From assembly GCA_937934635.1 (NCBI GenBank), contig CALGZD010000083.1, positions 1 through 11,865 on the forward strand: a DNA stretch of 11,865 nucleotides, read 5' to 3'. This DNA is from an uncultured Deinococcales bacterium (GTDB lineage: Bacteria > Deinococcota > Deinococci > Deinococcales > Trueperaceae). Under the pieces are notes generated by a model, which was given only the letters and a program-made list of their open reading frames with translations, did not search any database and was not told where the DNA came from. Shown here one piece after another: positions 1 to 6,023 of the stretch. The position numbers were made by a program, and so were the translations under genes. Every line of letters starts with the position of its first letter. Position 1 is the stretch's first letter.

Positions 1-1298
1 ACTTCTTCTTGACCTTCTATAAGCGCAACTTTACCCTCACTTGCTATAGCTATAGCCTCTAACGTAGCCTGCATTGGTGCATTTTCATTGCTTAACTTAT
101 AGCTGATTACACCATCTTTAATCTTCGAAGCATCTACGACTTCATAAGTTTTTGTTTTGACCTCTACCGTGTTTTTCCCACTAGTATCTTCATCAAGCGC
201 ATGACTCAACCCTAAGTCTCGAATGACACTGCGAAGTTCTAAATCGTTCAATAAAGCAGCCAACTCTTTTTCCTGCACTTCACATTTTGCCCACTGCTCA
301 GGATTAATCTCAACTTCTTCTGCATCGATAAGTATCTTCGAGAGTTCTCTTGAGAATTTGACATCTTCGATTGAATTCACAAACTTCTCTCGAACTTTAT
401 CTGGCTTGATTTCTTCAGGGTGCTCGAGCATGTAATCTAAACTGCCATGCGCCTGCAACAACTTCATCGCCGTCTTTGGTCCGATGCCCTTAGCCCCAGG
501 AATATTATCCGAACTATCCCCTGTAAGTGAGCGATAATCAATCCACTGCTCAACCGTTACGCCATATTCTTCAAAAACCCTGTCATTGTCATAGCGCAGA
601 CTTTTAACTGGGTTATATACACTCACCTTGTCAGAAATTAGCTGAAAAGCATCTTTATCAGTAGAGATAATATCTACGTCATAGCCCATAGCTGCACACT
701 TGGCAGAGGCTGTACCAAAGATGTCATCAGCCTCTAAACCTACAACCTCAATCTGGTCAATCCCCATCAAACGTACAATCTCTTTGATATGGTCGATTTG
801 TTTTGGCAGATCATCTGGCATAGGCGCACGTTGTGCTTTGTAACCTTCGTATTTCTCATGCCTAAAGGTCTTTGCATGGGCATCAAAAGTGACTAAGGTG
901 GCATCATGCTCACCTTCATCTTTGAGAATTTGCATGAGTGAACGCAAAAAGCCAAAAATTGCATTGGTTGATTCACCTTTTGAATTGCGAAGCTCTCGAA
1001 TTGCATAGTAACTACGGAATACTAAGTTATGTCCGTCAATCAGAACAATACGGTTACCGTTATCTTCTGATTTAACTTTTTTAGACTTAGTCTGTTTAGA
1101 ACCCTTAAAAGCTGAAGCACCTGAAGCATCTGAAGTTTCAGCTTCTTTATCAGCGTTTATCGTTTTTGTTGCTTTTTTGACATCTTTTTTGGCTGTTTGG
1201 GTTGAAGTTTTAGTAGTAGCTTTGGCTGTCTTCTTCTCTTTTTTTGCCTCTTCAGCAGTTTCAGTTTGATCAGCAAAAAGGGGTGTTTGTTCACTCAT
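1..1298 (-). CDS. polA: DNA polymerase I, N-terminal part (5' nuclease domain); runs off the left edge
   Basis: DNA polymerase I fills gaps and removes primers and damaged strands; only the first ~432 residues are in the window. Residues ~83-370 form the FEN-like 5' nuclease: V-L-I-D-G-H (85-90, metal ligand D88), T-F-D-A (137-140), E-A-D-D (189-192), S-T-D-K-D (212-216) and the helix-hairpin-helix region G-D-S-S-D-N-I-P-G (260-268) with G-I-G-P-K. Residues ~395-432 (K-L-S-x4-P-M-x-A-x-L) enter the 3'-5' exonuclease-like domain and resemble Thermus/Deinococcus PolA. Residues 1-82 are an added low-complexity Lys/Thr/Ala/Glu-rich extension. The start is the ATG at 1298: it is seven bases from a TAAACT -10 hexamer, which predicts a leaderless transcript, and no Shine-Dalgarno is visible. 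The polymerase domain lies beyond the window. Confidence 0.95.
   Translation of the reverse strand, partial: MSEQTPLFADQTETAEEAKKEKKTAKATTKTSTQTAKKDVKKATKTINADKEAETSDASGASAFKGSKQTKSKKVKSEDNGNRIVLIDGHNLVFRSYYAIRELRNSKGESTNAIFGFLRSLMQILKDEGEHDATLVTFDAHAKTFRHEKYEGYKAQRAPMPDDLPKQIDHIKEIVRLMGIDQIEVVGLEADDIFGTASAKCAAMGYDVDIISTDKDAFQLISDKVSVYNPVKSLRYDNDRVFEEYGVTVEQWIDYRSLTGDSSDNIPGAKGIGPKTAMKLLQAHGSLDYMLEHPEEIKPDKVREKFVNSIEDVKFSRELSKILIDAEEVEINPEQWAKCEVQEKELAALLNDLELRSVIRDLGLSHALDEDTSGKNTVEVKTKTYEVVDASKIKDGVISYKLSNENAPMQATLEAIAIASEGKVALIEGQEE
422..429. repeat. GCTCGAGC octamer, copy 1 (in polA)
   Basis: Perfect palindrome; read in the polA frame as ATG-CTC-GAG-CAC (M-L-E-H). Confidence 0.7.
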
Positions 1299-1304
1299 AC
1301 TGAT

Positions 1305-1310
1305 AGTTTA
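1305..1310 (-). promoter_or_regulatory. Putative -10 element of polA (leaderless)
   Basis: Read on the minus strand the hexamer is TAAACT (fits TAnnnT). Six bases separate it from the polA ATG, so position +1 falls on the A of the start codon. No convincing -35 was found at 16-18 bp, so the promoter is supported mainly by this spacing, which recurs at two other genes in the window. Confidence 0.5.
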
Positions 1311-1344
1311 ACTTATTTGCTATAAACAAGTGTCAGAGAGGTCA

Positions 1345-1800
1345 TTAAGAAACATCTTCACCAACATTAAGAGCATATTGCTCATTCCTCTTAATCATTT
1401 TTTGATGAACAACTTTGTTAAATGTGTCAGGCAGCTCAAAACTCGTACCCATCTTTAGCATTTCTAAATTTTTGGTAAATACTTCTTTCACCACAGGTAA
1501 TAAGTGATTAAGTACCTCGGTTTCTTGAAAGTTTACTACTTGTCTACCAGTAGCCTCAGTAATGTCAAATCGACCATAAACACATATATATATATTAAAA
1601 TATTTGTACACACTATAGTTATAATCTAAGGTGGTTTTCCCCAAAGTAGCTAGTTTCAAATGAAGATCAAAATAATCTGGGTTTTGCATCAGTTGCGTTT
1701 CAAATTTCAGACCTTCCTTAACACCGTTGGCTGGGTTTAAAGCCCTTGCTTCCGAACGATGAACAGACACATGTTTTAGCTTTACAGTAGTATTAGACAT
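1345..1800 (-). CDS. Uncharacterised protein with SecB-fold resemblance; last gene of the DUF4160/DUF2442 operon
   Basis: A 151-residue soluble protein with no signal peptide or membrane segment. It resembles SecB-like chaperones in general pattern only: an N-terminal strand V-K-L-K-H-V-S-V, a central Y-x-I-C-V-Y-G-R-F-D-I strand pair, then L-N-H-L-L-P-V-V-K-E-V and S-F-E-L-P-D near the C-terminus, where SecB has its long helix followed by a pro-rich strand. The ATG at 1800 is preferred over an upstream TTG (1815) because AAAGG lies just before it. The gene starts 8 bp after the DUF2442 stop, so it is translated in the same operon. If SecB-like, it would chaperone the upstream protein as in toxin-antitoxin-chaperone modules. 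The family assignment is weak; the ORF itself is secure. Confidence 0.7.
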   Translation of the reverse strand: MSNTTVKLKHVSVHRSEARALNPANGVKEGLKFETQLMQNPDYFDLHLKLATLGKTTLDYNYSVYKYFNIYICVYGRFDITEATGRQVVNFQETEVLNHLLPVVKEVFTKNLEMLKMGTSFELPDTFNKVVHQKMIKRNEQYALNVGEDVS

Positions 1801-1808
1801 TTTACCTT

Positions 1809-2219
1809 TTAACAATCAGAGAAACCATAAAAACGACTATCAAATTCATTAAATATATCATCTACCAAGCCCTCAACTTCAGTTGTGCAATTTTCCATTA
1901 TTATATCTTGACTTGGACTACTATTACCAACCACATCACAAAGGTTTTCTTCCTGATAGGGAGGCGCTTTCCAACCTTGCAACATACCTTTAACAGAAAC
2001 ATCTTCGTTAATATCCTCAAAATGAATACCTCTTAACGAAAGTTCTATATCCTCTGAATAAACTCCAGCATCTTTGAGTCGTGGATACCACCAGATTGGC
2101 GTTGAAATTATCCTCTCATCACGCAATACTACAAACAATCTTCCATTTTTTACAGTTGCATGAATAGGAATATCTTTCTCCCTTTCACCAATTGGTTTAT
2201 TTTCATTTTCGTTTTGCAT
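1809..2219 (-). CDS. DUF2442 domain protein with C-terminal extension (putative antitoxin)
   Basis: A 136-residue protein. Residues ~18-85 match the DUF2442 pattern: V-x-x-G-R-L-F-V-V-L-R-D-E-R-I-I-S-T-P-I-W-W-Y-P-R-L, then L-R-G-I-H-F-E-D-I-N-E-D-V-S-V-K-G-M-L. DUF2442 genes often sit beside DUF4160 genes and such pairs are regarded as candidate toxin-antitoxin systems. Stand-alone DUF2442 proteins normally end soon after the 'D-E-D-I-S-V-x-x-L' motif; this one has about 50 more residues, acidic and ending in aromatic F-Y-G-F-S-D-C. That tail recalls the chaperone-addiction extension of antitoxins in TAC systems, and the next gene looks SecB-like. The start ATG is 18 bp after the DUF4160 stop, with only a weak AGAGAG purine stretch upstream. 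Confidence 0.85.
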   Translation of the reverse strand: MQNENENKPIGEREKDIPIHATVKNGRLFVVLRDERIISTPIWWYPRLKDAGVYSEDIELSLRGIHFEDINEDVSVKGMLQGWKAPPYQEENLCDVVGNSSPSQDIIMENCTTEVEGLVDDIFNEFDSRFYGFSDC

Positions 2220-2237
2220 AAAAACTACTGCTCTCTT

Positions 2238-2483
2238 CTATGATGGAATTGCCTGACACCATTTAATCCAAGCCTCAATCAAGTTGGCATTATGCTCGTC
2301 AAGAATATCTTTAATCTTTTTAATTTCAGATTTGTTATATCCATCTTCATCATGAAACTCTTCAGCCTCAAGCCAGTACTTAGCCTCACAACCACTTTTT
2401 CTAATATGCACATGTGGAGGTTCATGACACTCATTGGCATAAACCGAAAACTTATATCCATTAACTTCAAGAAACTTTGGCAA
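2238..2483 (-). CDS. DUF4160 domain protein (putative toxin partner of DUF2442)
   Basis: An 81-residue protein that is DUF4160 from end to end: M-P-K-F-L-E-V-N-G-Y-K-F, then the hallmark E-P-P-H-V-H-I (with conserved His residues), A-K-Y-W-L-E, and a C-terminal helix E-I-K-K-I-K-D-I-L-D-x-H-x-x-x-L-I-E-A-W. The molecular activity of the family is not established. The only usable start is TTG at 2483, because an in-frame stop lies two codons upstream; the resulting M-P- start agrees with family members. No Shine-Dalgarno precedes it. Its first 17 bases overlap, out of frame, the end of a 41-codon ORF with a strong ribosome binding site, so translation probably depends on that ORF. Confidence 0.85.
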   Translation of the reverse strand: MPKFLEVNGYKFSVYANECHEPPHVHIRKSGCEAKYWLEAEEFHDEDGYNKSEIKKIKDILDEHNANLIEAWIKWCQAIPS

Positions 2484-2592
2484 TGTTCAAATTTTCTATA
2501 CTAGAAATAACTAACCTTTCCAATAAGTAGCTCAACTTTTCAACAAGTGTGTTACTATCAATTAATCGCACTATATCTTTTCCTTTTGACAT
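2467..2592 (-). CDS. 41-residue ORF with strong RBS, overlapping the DUF4160 start
   Basis: This ORF encodes 41 residues beginning M-S-K-G-K-D-I-V-R-L-I and ending N-I-A-K-V-S; it is mostly predicted helix and matches no family I know. It is the first ORF of the operon and has the best ribosome binding site in the window (GGAGGTG, six bases before ATG). It ends 17 bases inside the DUF4160 gene in the other frame. It may be a coupling leader peptide, a tiny antitoxin component, or the start of a DUF4160 gene that would be joined by a +1 shift near its TCT-TGA end. The M-P-K- start of the DUF4160 product fits its family without this segment, so I favour translational coupling. Confidence 0.5.
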   Translation of the reverse strand: MSKGKDIVRLIDSNTLVEKLSYLLERLVISSIENLNIAKVS

Positions 2593-2597
2593 TAATT

Positions 2598-2604
2598 CAC
2601 CTCC
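2598..2604 (-). promoter_or_regulatory. Strong Shine-Dalgarno (GGAGGTG) of the 41-codon ORF
   Basis: GGAGGTG, then ATTAA and ATG at 2592 on the minus strand. It is a near-perfect anti-16S match and the clearest SD in the window, and it shows that ribosomes enter the operon here and not at the DUF4160 TTG. Confidence 0.75.
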
Positions 2605-3006
2605 AACAACAAGTAAAACACTTTAACTCAAGCTGACTTTTTCCTGTAAACAAGAATAGCACAATTGTTTGGAATTTTACAGACTCAAAAAATAGTGAGA
2701 ATTAAGTGAAAGTCGTATAACTGCAAATTTCTTGAAGGCTCTATATATGTGTCTTTTGCGTCTAGAACGCACTTTCTGTGCATTGAGGATTTGAGATTAT
2801 AATCCGATACTGCACAAGCTGCTATAGTTCTGAGTTTTCATAATATTTTCGTCTGTGACAGTACTCTTGAGGTTTTCATTCACGCCTACATAGTACGCTT
2901 TATACAGGGTCATACGTTTTTTATTGGACTCTCAAAATAGTCTTAGTTGCTATGGTTAGTTCATTAAACTGTTTAACTTCCCTACAGTATCTCATCCGCA
3001 AAGATT
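2605..3006. other. 402-bp intergenic region between divergent operons
   Basis: It holds the promoter of the leftward DUF4160 operon at its left end and leads into the rightward S41 promoter at its right end. It also contains a 10-bp palindrome GATTATAATC (about 2794-2803) and a short leftward ORF of 38 residues (2797-2913) with no ribosome binding site or recognisable family. I see no tRNA, insertion sequence or clear gene remnant. Confidence 0.5.
2644..2682 (-). promoter_or_regulatory. Candidate promoter and nested dyads upstream of the DUF4160 operon
   Basis: On the minus strand TGC-TATTCT (2653-2661) is an extended -10 element; the -35 is weak. It is flanked by two nested inverted repeats: AAACAA/TTGTTT (2648-2653 and 2665-2670) and CTGTAAA/TTTACAG (2644-2650 and 2676-2682). 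Dyads around a -10 are typical operator placements for autoregulated toxin-antitoxin operons. The predicted leader is about 50 nt. This is inferred from sequence only. Confidence 0.4.
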
Positions 3007-3012
3007 TATACT
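3007..3012 (+). promoter_or_regulatory. -10 element of the S41 protease gene (leaderless)
   Basis: TATACT followed by exactly six bases and then the GTG start, so +1 coincides with the G of the start codon. No Shine-Dalgarno is present, which fits a leaderless message. The -35 region (2984-2989) is poor. Confidence 0.55.
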
Positions 3013-3018
3013 TCGAAT

Positions 3019-4449
3019 GTGAAACATACCTTAACAACGCTACTGATTATGCTCTTAGCTTGCACTGCACTACTGCAAGAAACTGATGAGCAAACAACGT
3101 CTGAATCTGACGCTAATAGCAATACAACAAATACTGGATCATTCACCACAAACCCCGAAGGGACGCAAGCGTTAGCACCCCTCACTCCCCTACAAGAACT
3201 CATTCTGAATGATGTTGGCTATTCGTTTATCGAGGCCTTTGCGACTATCCGCCAACTCTACTTAGAAGATGTCGATGATGATGTAATTTTAGAAGGTGCA
3301 ATTGAGGGTATGATTTCAGCTTTGGATGATCCTTACAGCTACTACCTTGAACCTGAAAACGCAGAAATTGAAAATGAAAACCGCTCAGGTAGCTATTCAG
3401 GGATTGGCATCAACCTGTCTACTAAAAGTAGAGAGGAAAGCACAACTATTGAGGTAACTCGTATCAATAGTAAAGGTCCCGCAAAACGTGCTGGCTTACG
3501 CCGTGGTGACATCTTTCAAAAGATTGACAACAAAGACGTTACAGACATGAATCTTGATGAAGTGGTGCGTTTACTTCGCGGTGAAGAAGGTACTGCTGTA
3601 GTGCTCCATATGTACCGCCCAACCGCCAAAGAAGAAATTCAATTTGTAATCGTGCGAGAGGTTATTGATATTGTCGCAATTGAATCAACATTATTGCCTG
3701 ATAATATTGGCTATATCAACCTACTCTCCTTTTTTAATGTTCAAGTCGCTGAAAACTTCAAAGAAAAATATAATGAACTTCTTGAAGAAGATATCGAGGC
3801 ACTTATTATAGACTTGCGAGATAATGGCGGAGGCTTCTTGTACCAAGCAAGAGACATCGCAGATTTATTTTTAGAAGAAGGTACGATCTACTGGGAACGC
3901 ACTAGCGATGACATGCAAGAAACGAAGGCAACACAAGAAGAAACAGATAACACTTCTATACCCATTGTCTTGCTAATCAATGCACAAACTGCCTCGGCCT
4001 CAGAGATATTTGCTGCTGCTTTAGAAGAAAACGATAGGGTTTATATCATCGGTGAACAAAGCTTTGGCAAAGGGGTTGCCAGCGAATATTATGAATTCAG
4101 GAATGGTGGTGCTATTCAACTCACTATGGAGGAGTGGCTTTCACCAGACCAAAACAGCGTGAGCGAGGTGGGGCTCGAGCCCGACCTATTCATCTCTGAC
4201 AGCCGCTATCCCCAAGTGCTCGAGCTCAGTGGTTCAGGCGCAGAACCAAACCAGACGCTGACGCTAACTTTAGAAAATGGTACAACTATAGAAATCACAA
4301 CCAACGAAGAGGGTGACTTTTCCCTATCAGAAAGCTTTGACTACACTGATGAACTTCCCGAAGAAGTCACAGGCAATGCTTATGTTGACCTAGAAGGCGA
4401 CGCAATCCTTACAGAAGCCATTCTCTATCTAAAATCACTTGAACCGTAA
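3019..4449 (+). CDS. S41 family C-terminal processing peptidase (CtpA/Prc type), probable lipoprotein
   Basis: A serine protease of the Ctp/Prc family, acting in the cell envelope on C-terminal regions of substrates. The start is GTG at 3019. Residues 1-15 give a short lipoprotein signal with L-L-A-C (Cys15), then a Ser/Thr/Asn-rich linker to ~50. An N-terminal helical part with L-D-D-P-Y-S-Y-Y-L (102-110) precedes a PDZ domain (~125-205, with G-I-G-I and A-G-L-R-R-G-D). The protease core has D-L-R-D-N-G-G-G (265-272), T-A-S-A-S-E-I with nucleophile S326, and S-F-G-K-G with K351; the 25-residue Ser-Lys spacing matches Prc. Residues ~400-460 are an inserted Thr/Glu-rich segment before the family's usual D-A-I-L-x-x-A-I-x-x-L ending. 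The MFS gene follows almost directly and is probably co-transcribed. Confidence 0.93.
   Translation: MKHTLTTLLIMLLACTALLQETDEQTTSESDANSNTTNTGSFTTNPEGTQALAPLTPLQELILNDVGYSFIEAFATIRQLYLEDVDDDVILEGAIEGMISALDDPYSYYLEPENAEIENENRSGSYSGIGINLSTKSREESTTIEVTRINSKGPAKRAGLRRGDIFQKIDNKDVTDMNLDEVVRLLRGEEGTAVVLHMYRPTAKEEIQFVIVREVIDIVAIESTLLPDNIGYINLLSFFNVQVAENFKEKYNELLEEDIEALIIDLRDNGGGFLYQARDIADLFLEEGTIYWERTSDDMQETKATQEETDNTSIPIVLLINAQTASASEIFAAALEENDRVYIIGEQSFGKGVASEYYEFRNGGAIQLTMEEWLSPDQNSVSEVGLEPDLFISDSRYPQVLELSGSGAEPNQTLTLTLENGTTIEITTNEEGDFSLSESFDYTDELPEEVTGNAYVDLEGDAILTEAILYLKSLEP
4173..4180. repeat. GCTCGAGC octamer, copy 2 (in the S41 gene)
   Basis: Read as GGG-CTC-GAG-CCC (G-L-E-P). Most other Leu-Glu pairs in this gene use TTA/CTT/CTA-GAA. 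Confidence 0.7.
4218..4225. repeat. GCTCGAGC octamer, copy 3 (in the S41 gene)
   Basis: Read as GTG-CTC-GAG-CTC (V-L-E-L), only 37 bp after copy 2. Confidence 0.7.
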
Positions 4450-4453
4450 AAAG

Positions 4454-5698
4454 ATGCTTTTAAAACGCTATTTTAACAATACCTTTTACGGTTGGTGGGT
4501 ACTCGCAGCTTGTGTTGGTATGCAAATAGTCACGACTGGTTTGCTCATGCAAGCCTACGGCACCTACACTGCTGTGTTACAAGAAACATTTCCGTGGAAT
4601 AAAACAATTTTCGCAACAGGTTTTTCAGTGCAATATGTTGTAAGTGGTTTTCTAGCACCTATTATTGGAAGTCTTTTATTGCGCTTCGGAGCTAGAAAAA
4701 TAATGACGATTGGTGTTCTTATTTTTGGTATTAGCTTCATAGCCTTTGCCTTTATCAACTCAATTTGGTCATTCTTAGTCGTGCTAAGCATCATGTCTTT
4801 TGGTTCAGCCCTAACTGGCTTTTTAGCAGTCAATACTTTAGCCGTGAATTGGTTCGACCGTTGGCGCTCAACCTCTGTTGCACTCTTGCAAACTGGCATG
4901 AGCATTGGTGGCTTGATGACACCTGCACTTGCTTACGGACTCACAACTTATGGCTGGCAACCAACGATACTTCTTTCAAGCTCCATCATTTTTGTACTAG
5001 GTCTACTCTTTACCTCAGTCATTCGAAATAATCCTACTGATTTAGGCTTAATTCCAGATGGCAAAGTTTACGAAAAAAGGATAGCAAACAAACATCAAAA
5101 ACAGAGCAGCTATAACTTCACTGCAAAAGAAGCCATGGCAACACCTGCCTTTTGGTTATTATCTTTTGGTCACGCTTTAGCGTTGATGCTCATCTTTGCA
5201 CTCATGGCACATCTTGTGCCTTTTTTGAAAGAAGAACGAAGTTTAAGCATTCAGTTTGCCACTAATATATTTGCTTTACTAACAGCAATAACAATCGCAG
5301 GACAGCTCTTGGGTGGTTATCTAGGATCAAAGATGAATCAACGTCTATTGATTGTCATTTGTATGCTTGGACACTCAGTTGCGATTCTTATGCTTGCCTT
5401 TGGCACATCACTCTTTTGGATATATAGCTTCACACTTATTCATGGCTTAGCTTGGGGGATTCGTGCGCCACTGATGCAACTTATGCGGGCTGATTATTTT
5501 GGCCCAAAGAACTTTGCCCAAATTATGGGTAACTCTGCGGTCATCGTTACGGTTGGGATAATCTTAGGACCGATGCTGGCAGGTATCCTCACAGATTTGT
5601 TTGGAAGTTATACCAATAGCTTTGTGGTTTTGGCTGTGCTTGCTGGATTGGGGTCGGTGTTTTTTGTGTTTTCGGTTCCGCCGAAAGAACCAAAATAA
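4454..5698 (+). CDS. MFS transporter (OFA / monocarboxylate-transporter-like)
   Basis: A 414-residue integral membrane protein with about twelve hydrophobic segments. It opens with F-Y-G-W-W-V-L-A-A-C, the typical start of OFA/MCT-like major facilitator proteins. The loop after segment 2 has L-L-R-F-G-A-R-K (a variant of the G-x-x-x-D-R-x-G-R-R motif), and a basic cytoplasmic loop (K-V-Y-E-K-R-I-A-N-K-H-Q-K) separates the two six-helix halves. Substrates of this group are usually organic anions such as oxalate, formate or other monocarboxylates, but nothing here fixes the substrate. I chose ATG 4454, 4 bp after the protease stop; a TTG at 4439 would overlap the protease gene by 11 bp. Neither has a clear Shine-Dalgarno. 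It forms a probable two-gene operon with the S41 protease. Confidence 0.88.
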   Translation: MLLKRYFNNTFYGWWVLAACVGMQIVTTGLLMQAYGTYTAVLQETFPWNKTIFATGFSVQYVVSGFLAPIIGSLLLRFGARKIMTIGVLIFGISFIAFAFINSIWSFLVVLSIMSFGSALTGFLAVNTLAVNWFDRWRSTSVALLQTGMSIGGLMTPALAYGLTTYGWQPTILLSSSIIFVLGLLFTSVIRNNPTDLGLIPDGKVYEKRIANKHQKQSSYNFTAKEAMATPAFWLLSFGHALALMLIFALMAHLVPFLKEERSLSIQFATNIFALLTAITIAGQLLGGYLGSKMNQRLLIVICMLGHSVAILMLAFGTSLFWIYSFTLIHGLAWGIRAPLMQLMRADYFGPKNFAQIMGNSAVIVTVGIILGPMLAGILTDLFGSYTNSFVVLAVLAGLGSVFFVFSVPPKEPK

Positions 5699-5711
5699 CA
5701 GGTCTCCTGCT
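5692..5711 (-). terminator. Weak putative terminator after the AbrB/PIN fusion
   Basis: On the minus strand AGCAGG-AGA-CCTGTT can form a 6-bp stem (one G-T pair) with a 3-nt loop, followed by ATTTT. It lies 12 bp past the stop of the leftward gene and overlaps the MFS stop codon. The stem and the T-run are both short. Confidence 0.3.
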
Positions 5712-5723
5712 TGCGATAAAAAT

Positions 5724-5969
5724 CTATAGTGTTTGGAAAAATCTGTGCTTGGAAGCTTTTTTGTCAAATGTAATAGTTGATAAGCAACCTGCTTGTTTAT
5801 TTTTATGTGCGATTAAGTAATTAGCATAAGAGGATGTTATTGGTAATAGCTCTAACCTACCGTCCTCATGCAGTAAGAACTCGAGCTTGTCACCTGTTTC
5901 AAGTTGAAGCTTTTCCCTTACATCTTTAGGAATCGTAACTTGTCCTTTACTTGTTAGTGTTACTTTCAT
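5724..5969 (-). CDS. AbrB-type antitoxin fused in frame to the C-terminal remnant of a PIN (VapC) toxin
   Basis: An 81-residue ORF made of two unrelated pieces. Residues 1-44 are a SpoVT-AbrB DNA-binding domain (T-S-K-G-Q-V-T-I-P-K-D-V-R-E-K-L, G-D-K-L-E-F, G-R-L-E-L-L-P), as in VapB/MazE antitoxins. Residues ~47-81 (Y-A-N-Y-L-I-A, A-G-C, then T-I-T-F-D-K-K-A-S-K) match the last strands and helix of PIN-domain toxins, which usually read F-A-D-x-L-I...G-C...T-F-D-K-K-A. The rest of the toxin, with its first catalytic acidic residues, is missing, and one remaining acidic position is Asn. The simplest reading is an in-frame deletion from the antitoxin's 3' half into the toxin's 3' end. The start ATG has AAGGA six bases upstream. 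The DNA-binding half may still be functional. It lies 54 bp downstream of permease 2. Confidence 0.8.
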   Translation of the reverse strand: MKVTLTSKGQVTIPKDVREKLQLETGDKLEFLLHEDGRLELLPITSSYANYLIAHKNKQAGCLSTITFDKKASKHRFFQTL

Positions 5970-5976
5970 TATTCCT

Positions 5977-5986
5977 TACTATAGTA
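5977..5986. promoter_or_regulatory. Perfect palindrome TACTATAGTA at the AbrB/PIN fusion promoter
   Basis: A 10-bp perfect dyad 7 bp before the ATG that abuts the Shine-Dalgarno and contains -10-like hexamers (TACTAT, TATAGT). This placement suits autoregulation by the AbrB domain. A -35 is not clear. Confidence 0.4.
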
Positions 5987-6023
5987 CGATTTCCTTAGTT
6001 GTGTATAAGATTTTCAAGATGAA

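Noticed and set aside
2797..2913. Leftward 38-residue ORF in the intergenic region
   Set aside because: It has no Shine-Dalgarno, no leaderless -10 and no recognisable family; its length is expected by chance in AT-rich DNA.
5641..5696. Inverted repeat TTTCGG/CCGAAA at the end of the MFS gene as a terminator
   Set aside because: It lies within the coding sequence and is not followed by a T-run on either strand.
5747..5762. GCTT-GG-AAGC followed by six Ts as a rightward terminator for the MFS gene
   Set aside because: The stem is only 4 bp with a 2-nt loop and lies inside the coding sequence of the opposing gene; too weak to call.
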